From Maratus speciosus (taxonomy: Eukaryota; Arthropoda; Arachnida; Araneae; Salticidae), in the NCBI GenBank assembly GCA_963932465.1, contig OZ010788.1, positions 197,100,559 to 197,164,558 on the forward strand: a stretch of 64,000 bases of DNA. The letters are read 5' to 3'. The position numbers were made by a program, and so were the translations under genes. Of the stretch, positions 45,635 through 60,516 are shown piece after piece. The stretch's first letter is position 1. Every line of letters starts with the position of its first letter. The notes below the pieces were generated by a model. The model was not told the DNA's origin and searched no databases. It was given only the letters and a program-made list of their open reading frames with translations.

Positions 45635-48600
45635 TTTCTGTGACCATTTGATAAAATTCACGAATTTTTTTTCCACGATCGTTTCATGAAATTCATGATT
45701 CTTTTCCACAATCGTTTCGCTTGTTAAGCACTATAAAAATATAGTGCTTAGGGGTTAAGTTGGCTAGCAGAGTGCATTAGTGAGCAGTAGAAACGCAAAT
45801 GCTGATTTAAAACCCCAAAAGAAAAATGATCTATTAACTATAATATTAAAACTAAACTCCATAAACTCTAACATCTGAAAAGTAAATTAGTTTTAATAAG
45901 TGGTGGAAAATGAAGATAACTGTATTAAAAACGTAAGTAATTTATTAAACTTAAATGACACATAAAAACATAAAAGTAAAATATAACATCTCTTAAGTAT
46001 CAGCTTGTTTTGAATAACAAATGTATAATAGGAAAACAACTTATCTGTAATTTTAATATCATTATGAACATAATGACAGCAGATCGAAATGATTGCTTTC
46101 AAATATGACAAAGTGACTTCAGTTATGATATCCACAAAACTCCAGTAGTGCTGTAGGGCTCAAAGACTCAAGTAAGTCTTAAACTCTCAAAGACATGACA
46201 CTAAATCAATTACACTTGGTAGGAAAATGTTTCAATTCGTAAAAAGAAGAAACCACTAAAAATATCAAAGTCGTCTTAGAAGATGCTGACATTACTTTAC
46301 TCAAACACCCAAGCTTTATTACCGGTTAACACAGCAGATGAGACACTTTCACGCAAGATGGTATCACAATAGTGCCGAAGGCTTTCTCCGGAAACACCGC
46401 CACGTGGTTATGAAGTCTCACTAAAACAATCATAACTTCAAACTGTCGTAATTATCAGTCTCTCGGAAAAGCATTCACAACTATTCAGACGACCATCAGC
46501 CATAATTTATCACGATAACATAACTGCAGAAATTCGTAAAAGAGTGAGCAATCATTAACTCCGGATGAATCTATAATGAAGCATTGAAGAAAACATCTGT
46601 AAACCTTCCCGGTACGGAGAACAAATACAACTGGCAAAGATGACTCGCAAGCACTGCGATTTATACAGAATGGGTGTGCCGAAATACGGCACCCACGCAT
46701 GTCAGTCGAACTTCCAACCAGCTTCCAGAAAGAACTATGGGAAGTTTGTAAATATGACAACGATCGCTAACACTCCGGACACGCAATGCCATCTAGTATT
46801 CAATACGAGAACCATGGCAAAACAGCGAGAAACTCGACGCTGTTTCTGCACAGATGGAAAGTGAAACGAGCGACGTCGGAAGCTGAATCTAAAGAGATAT
46901 TTAAGGAAATGTTAATAAAGAAATGAATGGGGATTTAAGACGATAGAAACATAAAAAGATATCTTAAAACAGAAAGCAAGTATATTTCAACATATTAAAT
47001 TAAATAAAGATGGATTTAAGTAAAGTAAAAGAAGCTGAATAAAATAAAAACGTAAGTATATTTTTAACTAAATAAAGTACTTTACTAATGTAAATAAAGA
47101 AATAAAATGAAAGTGAAAGTAGCGAAATAATGAGTGGACAGTGATGAGAATGAAGGTTTTGTATATCATCGCTAAATTCACGATTTTTTTTTTCACTATC
47201 GTTTCACGAAATTGAATATGTTTCCGCGAAAGTTTGGCGAAATACATGGTTTTTTTCCACAATGATTTCGCGAAATACACAATTTTTTTTCCACAACCGT
47301 TTTGCAAAGTTAATGATTTTTTTTTTTCCAGAATCGTTTCGCGAAAAGCACCCTACTTTTTTCATGATCATTCCGCGAAATACTCGATTTTTTCCCCATG
47401 ATCGTTTCAGTTATTTCAAGATTTTTTTCCTCGATCGTTTTGCAAAATTCATGGTTTTTTTCACGATTTTTGTCCACTACTATTTCATGAAATTCACGAT
47501 TATTTATCGAATTTACGTTTTTTTCCCCTGCCATTCCTTTGATGAAATTAGTGTTTTTTTGCCTCGCTTGATTGGTGATTCTTTTTTGCGACCGATTGAT
47601 GAAATTTGCGATATTTTTTCGTGGCCAATCAACAAAATTAGCGATGTTTGTTTGCACAATCTTGACGAAGTTCGTGATACTTTTTATGCAATTTTTTTAC
47701 GAAGTTTGCATATTTGCTCCCTGATCGATGGATGAATTTATTTTTATTTGTGATCGATTGACGATTTTTGTGATATTTTCCAGCAACTTATTAAGACATT
47801 TTGAGGTTTTTCTTGTGATCCATTGAAGAATTTCGAGGGGGTTTCCCGCGATCGATCAACAATTTTCGTGACTTTTTTACCATGACTAACTGAGAGATTT
47901 CATGATTCTTTTCCCACGGTCGATTAACATAATTGTCGATATTTTCCAGCTGCCTATCAGTGAATTATGTAGGTTTTATACTTTGAACTGATTGGCGAAT
48001 TCGCGGGGTTTTTTCCACTCTATCGTGTACGAATTTCGCTATATTTTTCCCTACGAGTAATTAACAAATTTTGCGATATTTTCCTGGGTGCAATTTTAGA
48101 ATTTTGCGATTTCTTTTCTTGCGACTGATTGATGAATTTCGCATTATTTTCTAGCAACTTTTTGTCAAATTTTGTGGAGTTTTCCCGCAACCAATCGACT
48201 ACTTTCGAGATTTTTCTCCCGTGGCTTTCTGGAGAATTTCGTGATTGTTTTCCTGTGATCGATTAACATAATTGGAAACATTTTCCTGCTACATATTAGC
48301 GAATTTTGCATGTTTTATTCTTGGGACTGATTGGGTAATTTCCGGGGCTTACTGGCGGAACTTGCGTTTTTATTATTATTTTTTTCATGCTAACGTAAAC
48401 GAATTACGCGATTTTTTTTCTGCAAACGATCAACAGATTTTTTAGTTTTTTGTGTGTTAGATTAACGAAATTCACGATTTTATTCCCGTGTCCGGCTGAA
48501 ACAGTAAGTTTTTTCCGACCAACTGATGAATTTCACAATATTTTCCTGCGATTAATGGACTTTTTTTGCGATATTTTTCTGCGACTGACAGATGAATTTC

Positions 48601-48720
48601 ACAATATTTTTTCACGATAGACTAATTTGTGATATTTTCCTGCGATCAATTCTAGAATTTCAGATCCAATGACTGATAGCAAATTTCCTGATTTTTTTTC
48701 GCGACCCATTGTTAAAATTC
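45635..48720 (-). repeat. ~31-bp tandem array, minus orientation, split by a solo LTR
   Basis: A short block (45635-45721) and a long block (47169-48720) of 'cgaaattcacgattttttt(c)cac.atcgtttcg' units. The two halves rejoin cleanly when 45722-47168 is removed. Units diverge along the block, with 'gattgatgaatttcgcgata' forms near 47575-48120 and 48400-48720. About 50 units in total. Confidence 0.88.
45722..47168. mobile_element. Solo LTR of a retrotransposon, 1447 bp
   Basis: Begins TGTTAAGC and ends TATATCA (TG...CA form), flanked by the identical 5-mer TCGCT (45717-45721 and 47169-47173). It interrupts the array exactly. It includes a short hairpin near the left end (aagcactataaaaatatagtgctt), a moderately GC-rich middle (46300-46900) and several AATAAA-like signals in the right third. 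No gag/pol and no internal LTR copy, so it looks like the product of LTR-LTR recombination. The superfamily (Gypsy or BEL) cannot be told. Confidence 0.85.
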
Positions 48721-49484
48721 CTTAGTTGAAATATGCCGATGGCAAAACTTTGCAAACTCAAAATGGGCAGGGCCTATTTGCAGTTATATAAAAACAGGCA
48801 GGGTGCATTTACAGCTATAAAAAACAGGCATGAAAGAGTTCCTCTTAAAAGAGGAATTCCACCTTTTTTTAAACAAATTTAGTCATTTTCTGGATTGATG
48901 CAAAAATGCAAAGAAAATATTGGAAACATATAAGATGGGGGAGGGGGGTCTTGAAAATTTAATAATCGGACATTTTGTCTACTTAAATCCTTGCAGTTTG
49001 TTTCTGAATTACTGTGCAAAAGAGGTATCAAATCAAAGGTGAGCTTATATATAATAAGAATATGAAAGTCGTGTAAATGAAGTTGTTTAAAATATCTGTT
49101 CAGAGTGAAATTTTTTTTTAGACTTTAAATGAGAAAGGCCGTTTCATAAGGTTCTTTTTGAGATAGAATATTTTGTCCTATTTATACAACACTGTTGATT
49201 TAGAAGTTTAAGTTTATTTTTAATACTTTTTAAGTTATGAAAAGGAAATAGCAATCATATGTACAGTTATATATTTCATTTCGTTCTATAAATAATGTGT
49301 CTAAATTGTAAGAGTTTTGCACCATTCTGTAGATAGAAAAGATTTTCCACCTTTTTTCCTATTTCCCGCTTTCATGCCTGAAAAAAACAGGTAGGGTGGT
49401 GCGCCCTCATGAAAATGCCTAGGGGAAACACTAGCGGAATATCCATTCATAGTAGCATATCGGCTATTTTTGGACCTCAGTTAG
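48721..49484. other. Non-array right part of the large element; no gene seen
   Basis: 'Aaacaggcagggtgcatttacagctata' repeats at 48750-48830 mirror 'gggcagttcagctgaac' near the left end. The remainder is AT-rich and unclassified. Confidence 0.5.
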
Positions 49485-49900
49485 TACCAGGAGTGGATTC
49501 CACATCCTCCCCTCTGCTGTAACCTTTCAGAAAATTTGTTGTGAATTTCAGAATTTTTTTCCTATTCAGAATCACCCCTGGATCGATCAAAACAATTAGC
49601 GAAATTCGTCAAACGATTGTGAAAAATGTCGTGAATTTAGTCAAATGATAGTTAAAAAAAGTTGCGAATTTAGTTAAGCTAAACAATCATGGGGAAAAAA
49701 TCCCTAATTTCGCTAAATGATCGTGAAGAATATCGTGAATTTAGTCAAATGACGCAGAATTACAGAATTTCATTAATTTAAAAAAAAAAAAAAAGGCACT
49801 GATTTCAGCAATCTATAGCGGCAAAAAAAAATTGAAAAATTCATCAAACAATTGAGCAAAATAAAACTATTTTCGTCAAATGATCATTGGAAAAATTACA
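49485..49900 (+). repeat. Array-associated module (copy 4) followed by a plus-oriented array
   Basis: The module at 49485-49590 ('agtaccaggagtggattcc', 'cccctctgctgtaacctttcag', 'aaaatttgttgtgaatttc') is followed by about nine units ('gcgaaattcgtcaaacgattgtg', 'gaatttagtcaaatgatag', 'tttcgtcaaatgatcattgg'). A 23-bp poly-A tract (49918-49941) ends it. Confidence 0.78.
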
Positions 49901-50702
49901 TTTTTTAAATTTCTTGCAAAAAAAAAAAAAAAAAAAAAAAAAGATGAAATAGGTTTGGAAATTCAGCAGATCACTGATCTATGCAGTCGGTCACAAGAAA
50001 TTACTTAATTTAAAATATGGCTCTTATATACCATTTAAATAAAGCAAATGATTTGATAAGGCTCCAGTAATAAACCTTCACCTTGAAGAATTAGCATGCT
50101 ACTGTTTATCATACTGAAAGGTTGGCAGATCTGAATAACCTCGAATAAAAAAAATGATTGTGCTAAGTTTTTTCTTCAATATTGAATAGATAATGATGCG
50201 TTTGTGCACATAAATGGGTGCTTATTTTTCCCTAAAAATGTGCTTATAAAGTGCTTACAGGTGCTTATTTTTAAAACTAAAATGTTGCTACTCACCCTGT
50301 TCAAACACAAAAATTTTGTCAAATAATGGGATGGGTGTGGTTCATGTTACAGTGCTGCAAGAATTTTTTTATGGCATGTAATTTTAACTATAATTAATTA
50401 CATATAATTAAACTGTAATTACATTGCAGATAATTGGAATTACAAATTTGCCCAACTCTGTTGATAAGTACCACATGTTGTTTTTAGAACGATGAGCAGA
50501 GGGGGGTTGGGGACAAACTTTTTGGACAAAAGGAAGTTTCTTAAAATGCCTTTATGTGAAAGGGGTTCTATCAGGTAGTTTCATGATTTTTCAACTTTCA
50601 GTTCTGTTCATATAAAATTCACGAAATTTTCAGCTCGCGAAATCATCGATATCTTCATTTTCGCAAAAATTATGGCTTGCGAAAATAAATGCTTTTACAG
50701 TA

Positions 50703-52053
50703 GTTAAAAAATCTACTTTAATTAAATTGATGTTTAAGGTACGTTTTAAACAACATTTTATTGATGCAACTTTTTTCAATAAGTTCACTTTTCTCATTCC
50801 TTTGTGCATTCTGTTTCACTGTTTTTAAAATTCTATTTTTTGTAATAGTGTAAGAAATCAATTTTGAAACTTTGGTTTAACCGCAAGTTAAAAATTTATT
50901 AATTCGCTTTTGTAGTACGTTTACAAATAGTGTGTATGTTTAAGTGATAATTTTAAATTGTAAGTGAGATTTTCAACATTTATATCTGCACGAGAATGCT
51001 GTTGTTTTCAATTGCAGGGGAAAATAAATATTTAAAAGATTTTATCATTAGAACTTCAGAATATTTATACTGCATGACTTCAAAATCAGGCTATATAAGA
51101 TAATTTGAAAATTTATTTTAATTACAGACTGTATATATTTTTTTTCTTTAAGTTCTTTGATATTGTTCATTATGTAATATTAGGTATAATCATATTCACT
51201 CTGTTAACAAATGAAGAAATAATGATGCAACTCCTCAATTATCAATTTCATAAATTGCTTTACTGTTCGTATTTCAGTGCAACATTGTAATTTTATACCT
51301 CTTTTTTAGATTTACTTAATATTTTAATCCCTCAGTAAAGTTTACTTGCTTCTACCTAATCATAATTTATTATTTTCAATAGATTGACTACTTTTAAAGA
51401 ATAAACTTTCCTGGATTTAATGACCTGTTAAGAACTCTTTTTCTGAACATCTTTTGCTTGAGTCACTGAAAGTCTGTAATATACGAAAAGTTCATTTTAA
51501 GAAATGTAATCAGCATCTTCTTTCTTATATTTTGCTTCATGAAAAAGTTAATTCCAGAGCTAGTAGCTTCTTAGGCCTTAATTTTATAGTAGTGATGATC
51601 TCATTATTTTTACAAATTTCTTTTATCTTTGCTTTTTTTATTCTGTCTTAGATTGCTGCACCTATGATAAAAGTGTAGTTTTGCTTTGATTTCAAATGCG
51701 TGTCCCCCGCTTTCCCCTCTTAATAGTAAAATTAGTTGTTATATTAAATATTTAATAGCATGTTTGTAGCATATACTATTGGTATTGAAATATTTTAGAT
51801 ACTGATATCAATTATATTTCTCTGAAAATAAATGCTAACAATGGTCTAGTTCTCTAATTGCACTTCAAATTATCTTGATTAAAAATAAATAAAATTTATT
51901 ACATACAATACAATCTTTAATATTTTATTTCATATTTTATTAAGAGATTTCATCTTGTAATACTTGCATGCACACTCCTGAGAAATATCCTTTTGTATCA
52001 TCCAAAAATATCAGGAATTTTTAGTATAATTTATTCTTCACATAGGTAGTTAT
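50703..52053. other. Intron sequence; no feature seen
   Basis: AT-rich. Short frames at 51105-51290 and 51454-51651 have no recognisable similarity and AT-driven composition. Confidence 0.5.
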
Positions 52054-53344
52054 TAGGGACTCACCGAATAGGGATTTTGGCCGAATACTTTTATATTTCA
52101 GAGTTTAAAGGTATTAAAGTTAATTTTTAAAACAATTTTACATTACATTTAACTTCCATTTTGATAAACAAGACCTTTTCACAAGTAAACTTTACACATA
52201 CAAAACAATCTATGCTTTGAGTTATTATTTAAGAAGATTGTTTTAAAGCTTTTTTAATTAAAATTTTAAATTTCATGGTATTTTCTCTGAATTAAAACAA
52301 GTGAATAAAATTTTTCTTAAATTCTAAAGCAAATATTTTAAAATCGGAGAAATTTTAAAGGAAATGGAAGAAAATGTTTACAATCATATACTGTTTGTCA
52401 GGAAGGGAATGAAGTAATAAATGAATAATAGAATTTATTCAAATGGTAGTAATTCAGGCATGAATTAATGTTCCTGTTCCTTTTAATTTAGCAAGGAAGT
52501 CTTTAAATGCACCAAAGAGCAATATCTGGGATGGACAAGCATTTTTCATAGGTATTAGAAAGTATTCCTAAAATCTTTGAGCAAACTTTTAGCAAGATTT
52601 GCATTAAATTAATTTTGCTTGTATGAAATGTGATAACATTGACACAGATAAGTTCTGTGAGCTGCATTTTGAATAAAGGAATGTCTAGCTCACTACTGTT
52701 TACATATGAATGGTGGCGATTTCAAGCACTTCTTGTCATGTCATCAAATTTTTCAGAAATCAAAGTAACTCTGTTGAAAATATAGTTACAATATCTTTAT
52801 TATTTTTAAAGTAACAAAAGAAAATCCAAGTTTGATCTGGTGTGAAATGCACTGTATTTTTGACTGAAAATGTGGATTGTGATTCTGGTTTCCTGGGCTA
52901 AGATTGTCTGTTTTTGTCTATTTTTATCATCCCTGAAAATTTCCAATTTTGTTTAGAAACATCTTGTTTGCATAAAAGCAAAAAACATCTTATTTACTAG
53001 GTAATATTCAGGAGCTTGCATTTGTATATCATTAATTCATATGAATGTCGTCATTAATGGTTAATTTTTTTAAAAGACACTTTTCAAATAGCAAATAATA
53101 ATGTAAAAGCGTTCTCTTTTATTTAAATGTAATATTATATCTAATTATTAAGAATATGTTCATTAATTGGCATTTAAAAGTAGAAGTTATGTGTTGTGTT
53201 AACACACAATGTTTTTTTAAAAAGGTCTTTTAAGTATTCATCCTAGCCGAATATTTGACTGGCTGAATAGTTTGATATTTGGCCAAGCTGAATATTTGGT
53301 AGGGTAGAATACCAAATAGATACTGAATATTTGGTGCATCTCTA
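52054..53344. mobile_element. hAT-like element with TAGRGAYKCACC ends
   Basis: The left end TAGGGACTCACCGAATA and the inverse of the right end (TAGAGATGCACCAAATA) match except at four positions. The flanks GTAGTTAT and ATATTTAT agree at 6 of 8. The right subterminal region repeats 'gaatatttggt' several times (53290-53335). No transposase. 1291 bp. Old insertion. Confidence 0.82.
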
Positions 53345-53822
53345 ATATTTATAGTATACCAGGGTTCATATGCCTCAGGGGAAAATGGGAATCGGGCAAA
53401 CCTCAAGGGAATGTCTAAAATATACCCCAAAACTTGGGAAAACAATCAGCTACTCTGGGAAATAAAAGCCAACACTTCTATTTTTATACTTTGTGATATC
53501 ATTATGAAATCGAACTTAAGATACGCTCTAACATTATGAGGTATTTTGATCAATAACTAGAAAAAGTAACTTAAATGGTTAAGTAGACAATTTCTTCCAT
53601 CGGAGGATTTGTTTCACTTTTTAGGGTATATGATTTTTTAATCTATTAGAAATAATGTAACAATAAATTTACATTTTTTTTTTTTTTTTTTCATTTTTGA
53701 GATGTGGGTATGTGCTTGTGATTTAGTAAATTTTTTGTCAAACACTTGTGTTTGCAAAAATCTGCTAAAATTTTGCAAACAGTTTCCAATTTTATATAAT
53801 TAAGCAAGTAGAAAATTATATA
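53345..53822. other. Intron sequence; no gene seen
   Basis: 'Cagggttcatatgcctcagggg' at about 53362 has the look of a hAT terminus, without a partner. A poly-T tract lies at 53672-53691. Confidence 0.45.
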
Positions 53823-54469
53823 CAGTAGAACATCTTTTATCCGAAACTCTCGGTTAACCAAAATCCATTTTTAAAACTTTTTTTTTTTACTATCACATTC
53901 CTTGTGAAAAATCCATTAAAAAAAAAATTTCTTTTTCTTAACTTCATATTCCTTGTGTGCAAGTGGTCCTTTCCGACTACGAGTACATATAAATATTTTC
54001 TATCCCCTTTCTTAGAGTTCCTTTGAATTTAACTTGAGCTCCCTTAAGCTGCGGAGTGGAACGAAGAAAACGAACAAATTAGTAATTCTGAAGCTTTTGT
54101 ATGTTTTGCAAAAGGTTTGGCATGGTTGGAGCAGCAAAAAGACTGTGATACTGGCGAACTAATAATATTAAAAAACACTGTGATAGAGCTTCAAAGCAAA
54201 GGCAATCAAAACTGCGAGAAACAAAACATTTTTTCAAACCCTTGTGATATACATAAAAGGTACTTAATTTCAAAATTAAAATCCAAGTAAGTTATTCTTG
54301 TTTCTATTTTGCTATTGCTTTATTTTTATTAAGAACTTGTTACCACAATAAGAAATATTGCATATAATTCTCCTTAGTCTTAAAATTAAAGCATTCTCGA
54401 TTATCCGAAAATTTCGATTTTCCAAAAGATGGTCGGTCCCAATTACTTCGGACAATCGAGGTTCTACTG
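53823..54469 (+). mobile_element. Tigger-like element, 647 bp, with transposase C-terminal remnant
   Basis: The ends CAGTAGAACATC (53823) and the inverse of GAGGTTCTACTG (to 54469) are flanked by TA. 'Ttatccgaaa' and 'ttatccgaaaattt' words lie near both ends. Between 54050 and 54230 a plus frame reads EEWNEENEQISNSEAFVCFA, then KGLAWLEQQKDCD. This corresponds to the C-terminal helices of jerky/Tigger transposases. The DDE core is deleted. Confidence 0.87.
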
Positions 54470-54471
54470 TA

Positions 54472-55714
<1,243 letters not shown>

Positions 55715-56200
55715 CCTATAACTGAAGAATGATCTACCCACCTCCCAAAAAAATATAAAAACATGTGTTTAATTTTTTGTTAATAAAACAATCTTAACAT
55801 TTTCAATACACTCTTCATTAAACTTCATACACTTGTCTACTACATGATTCCATTGTTGGAAACATTGTTCATACTCGTATGTCTATATGGCTGCAAGCTC
55901 CTTCCTAGGTTTTTTTCTATCTCTTCCACATCATTAAAACTATGTCCTTTCATCTCCCTCTTTATTTGCAGGGGAGGTGGGGGGGGGGGGGGGGGGGGGG
56001 CACGGAGCAAGGTCAGGTGAATAGCAGGCATGGAGCAAAGGAGTCATGCCATTTTTAGCCAAGAACTGCCAAACTGATAAGGCTGCCTGAGCTGGTGCAT
56101 TGTCATGGTGGAAAAACCAATCTCCCTTCTGCCACAAATCGGCCAGATTACTGCACAATTACTTCAGTACTCCTTCATCTATCTTCAAGCACAATTGCAT
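55715..56200 (-). pseudogene. mariner transposase fragment with a G/C homopolymer in the catalytic site
   Basis: On the minus strand from about 56160: LADLWQKGDWFFHHDNAPAQ (second Asp), AALSVWQFLAKNGMTPLLHA and CYSPDLAPC. The frame then enters a C22 tract (plus-strand G run 55979-56000) exactly where the third catalytic Asp and the FFLFP segment should be. It resumes as KREMKGHSFNDVEEIEKNL and runs out near 55830 (VEEI...CFQQW-type end in broken frames). The N-terminal half is missing beyond 56200, where another repeat begins. Confidence 0.85.
55979..56000. repeat. G22 homopolymer
   Basis: An uninterrupted run of 22 G on the plus strand inside the mariner fragment. Length may be unreliable in an assembly. 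Confidence 0.9.
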
Positions 56201-56812
56201 GCAGGGCCCGACTTAGGCTATGGGGGACCCCGGAGCAAGAATCATTCTGGGGGGCCCCCTTCTATCTATCTATAGAATTTTTTTGCGAATAGTGTGCAAG
56301 TAGCTACTACTAAACTTCATACATATTGTAAGTATGCATAAATTTTGTACCCGGTACTACTCACATCTGTATACAGAGTATCACAAAAAATGGTCACAAC
56401 TTTAAGAAAAAATGCTAGTAGGATAATAGTAGAAAAAAGGATAGATTGGTTGACATGAGTATTTCTTTGCAAATTTCGCTTATCTACGTACGTTATAATG
56501 TCTAAAAGAAAATGCCCTAAATGGGTCATAATGAATGGTTTTATCTTGCCATGTTACATAGAAAATGTTAATAAAGAATTTCTTTTGAAAACAATAGAAT
56601 ACTAAGTTGTCATAATAGAATTTTAATAATTAGTTTTCTAATGATAGTTTGTTTTTTTGCATGGGCGGCAGGGGTACTGGAAGCAGAGAAGGGAAGGGGG
56701 ACTGAACTCCCTTCCTAAATGTTTGAAAATGTATGAATTTTCGTTACTTTTGGCTAATTTTAATCATTTGCCACCTTTTAATGAAAATCTTGATTACTTG
56801 GGGAGGCTTTCC
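56201..56812. other. Unclassified intron sequence with hAT-like end motifs
   Basis: CAGGGCCCGACTTAGGC at 56202 and CAGGGGTACTGGAAGCAG near 56670 both look like hAT left ends, but no matching right ends were found. No coding recognised. Confidence 0.45.
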
Positions 56813-56814
56813 TA

Positions 56815-58490
56815 CAGTGGGTTGCCAAATTATTAGGGACAGTCATGAAGTATAGGTTTTTTGTACAATATTAGGATATAATTTGAAAATAAACACTGTT
56901 TTTAAGTTTAAAAAGCTTTATTGTTATAGTTTAAGTACTTACGCAATATTAGTATATGAAAAAACCCCAACAAAAATGTAATACAGTCAATTTACCAATG
57001 TTAAGTAAAGAATATTAACATTTGGTTACATTTCCTTTAGCTTCGAGGAGTGCTTCGATGCGTCTCGGCATGCTTTCTATGCGATTTCTGGCACTTTCTT
57101 TTTTTTAGGTTTGTGATGCTATACATTTATTAGTTTTTCGATGAGTTGTAACTTGGTTGTAATCATATCTTTGGCGATTTCCGGCGTGTGATCTCCCATA
57201 AGTTTTCTATGTGGTTCATGTCAGGAAAATTGCCAGGCCAAGGTAAAACTAGGATATTGTGGTCTGCCAAAAACTTTGTAACACTTCTAGCTTTATGACA
57301 AGGCAATCATGCACAAACATGAACTCCTCACCACCTGGGAACCATTCTTCAATTTGCGGCAGCAGCTGAGTTTCCAGAACTTGCCTGTACTGGTCTTGTC
57401 TCATGGTTCCCTGGACAATGTAGAGGCGTCCAAGCCCTGTAGCGCTTATGACAGACCACACCATTACTTTATCAGGGTGTTTAACACTTTCCACGATGCA
57501 GTCAGGGCAGTATTTTTAGCCTGGGTGTCACCTGACAAAGCGGCTTTTATCGGCTAAAATCTCAAAGGTTGATTCATCTGAGAAACACACCAGAAAAAAA
57601 TTAAATATATTAATAATTAAGAAATAAATGATTTTAAATGCCATAAATAATAATTAATCTTAACAAATGACCTCACTCCAGTCATCAACTGTCTTCTAGT
57701 GGTATTCACGAGCCCAGGCAAGGCGCTGCTTCTTCATCGCTTCTTTTCTTGGCCGGACGATGAGCTGTCAACCCTTCCTCCGCTAATCTCCACTGCACAG
57801 TTCTCTTAGAAACTAGTATTCCAGATTCTTGAACGATCTGAGTAAGGAGTCCCACACTTATCTTTCTGTTTCCTAAGCAGATATCCCGGATTTTCCTATT
57901 GGTACGTGGAGTTGTAATGCGTTTTCTTCCACTTTTACCTTTTCGTTTGGGCGAAAGTGTCTGGTTTTTGTTCAGATTTATTTTTATCCTGTTGACACTG
58001 ACTTAGAAACTCCAGCAAGTTCTGCTATCTTCCTTTGGGAATGATTCGTATGCAGAAGAAGGGTTATTACCTCAGACTTTTTCCTAGGGGACAAATCAAC
58101 CCCTCGACCCACACTGAAATCAATAAAAATAAAAAATAAATTAAAATCGTAAATAATTTCGCAAAAAACAAATATTTAATAAATAAAAGAAAGATAATAC
58201 TCACATATAATTCTTAACTTTTCCAAAAAAACTTAAAAGAATTTTGTTTAAATTAAAGAAAAGCGTCTTCCATTATTGCGTGTGTAAAAGACTCAGCGTC
58301 TCTCCCGTTATTAAAACATTTATAGAAAGCAAATAAACCTTTTAACATGCCAAAAGTTGAATTGTAGAGAGTTGAGAACGGTAAAATACATTCCTGCAAC
58401 ACTTAAACCACTTAGATCCGCAGTCAAGTGCAACCAAAGTAAAAAACTAGCAAAAAATATGACTGTCCCTAATAATTTGGCAACCCACTG
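56815..58490 (-). mobile_element. Tc1-like transposon, 1676 bp, full length but decayed
   Basis: The inverted ends CAGTGGGTTGCCAAATTATT (56815) and the complement (to 58490) match perfectly for about 32 bp, with TA at 56813-56814 and 58491-58492. The transposase is on the minus strand. Length is normal for Tc1 elements. Confidence 0.96.
57010..58130 (-). pseudogene. Tc1 transposase, inactivated
   Basis: Read from about 58120: VGRGVDLSPRKKSEVITLLL, then KIAELAGVSKSVS (paired-type helix-turn-helix). Next come KKQRLAWAREY and DDWSEVI. The first Asp motif SDESTFEILADKSRF (57570-57530) is followed by VKHPDKVMVWSVISATGLGR, VHD (second Asp, about 57310) and MNHIENLWEI (third residue Glu, about 57200). 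The end is SMPRRIEALLEAKGN and a stop near 57010. An AT-rich insert of about 80 bp (57590-57670) separates DDWSEVI from FSDES. Stops occur near 57510-57520, and a shift follows VHD. Confidence 0.92.
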
Positions 58491-58492
58491 TA

Positions 58493-60516
<2,024 letters not shown>

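Larger units (their letters stand above)
43775..49433. mobile_element. Large array-bearing element with GTTTCCCC-type ends
   Basis: The left end 'aaatgtttcccccataataa' and the inverse of the right end 'cctaggggaaacacta' share TGTTTCCCCYA. Next to them both sides carry 'gggcagg/gggcag' and 'cagct' words (43798-43865 and 48755-48830, 49388-49400). The same end structure frames the 383-bp MITE at 60517-60899. Inside are array blocks in both orientations, a module, a hAT MITE and a solo LTR. No target duplication was found, so the exact borders are tentative. Confidence 0.6.
42406..50700 (-). mobile_element. pogo-like transposon of 8.3 kb swollen by nested insertions
   Basis: The ends CTGTAAAAGCACTTATTT (42406) and the inverse AAATAAATGCTTTTACAG (to 50700) are flanked by TA on both sides. 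Subterminal 'tcgcgaaaat' words are shared. The transposase lies on the minus strand next to the left end (42752-43800). Its N-terminal region is cut by a second element at about 43775-49433, which holds arrays, a hAT MITE and a solo LTR. A further module and array lie at 49485-49900. An independent origin of the two ends cannot be excluded, but TIR match and TA flanks favour one element. Confidence 0.72.

Noticed and set aside
46485..46864. Opposed frames of 91 and 74 codons as genes
   Set aside because: Both lie within the solo LTR, overlap each other and show no similarity.
57510..57680. Spliceosomal intron in the Tc1 transposase
   Set aside because: The only GT/AG pairing that keeps sensible borders removes or shifts the conserved SDES motif; more likely an insertion in a dead element.
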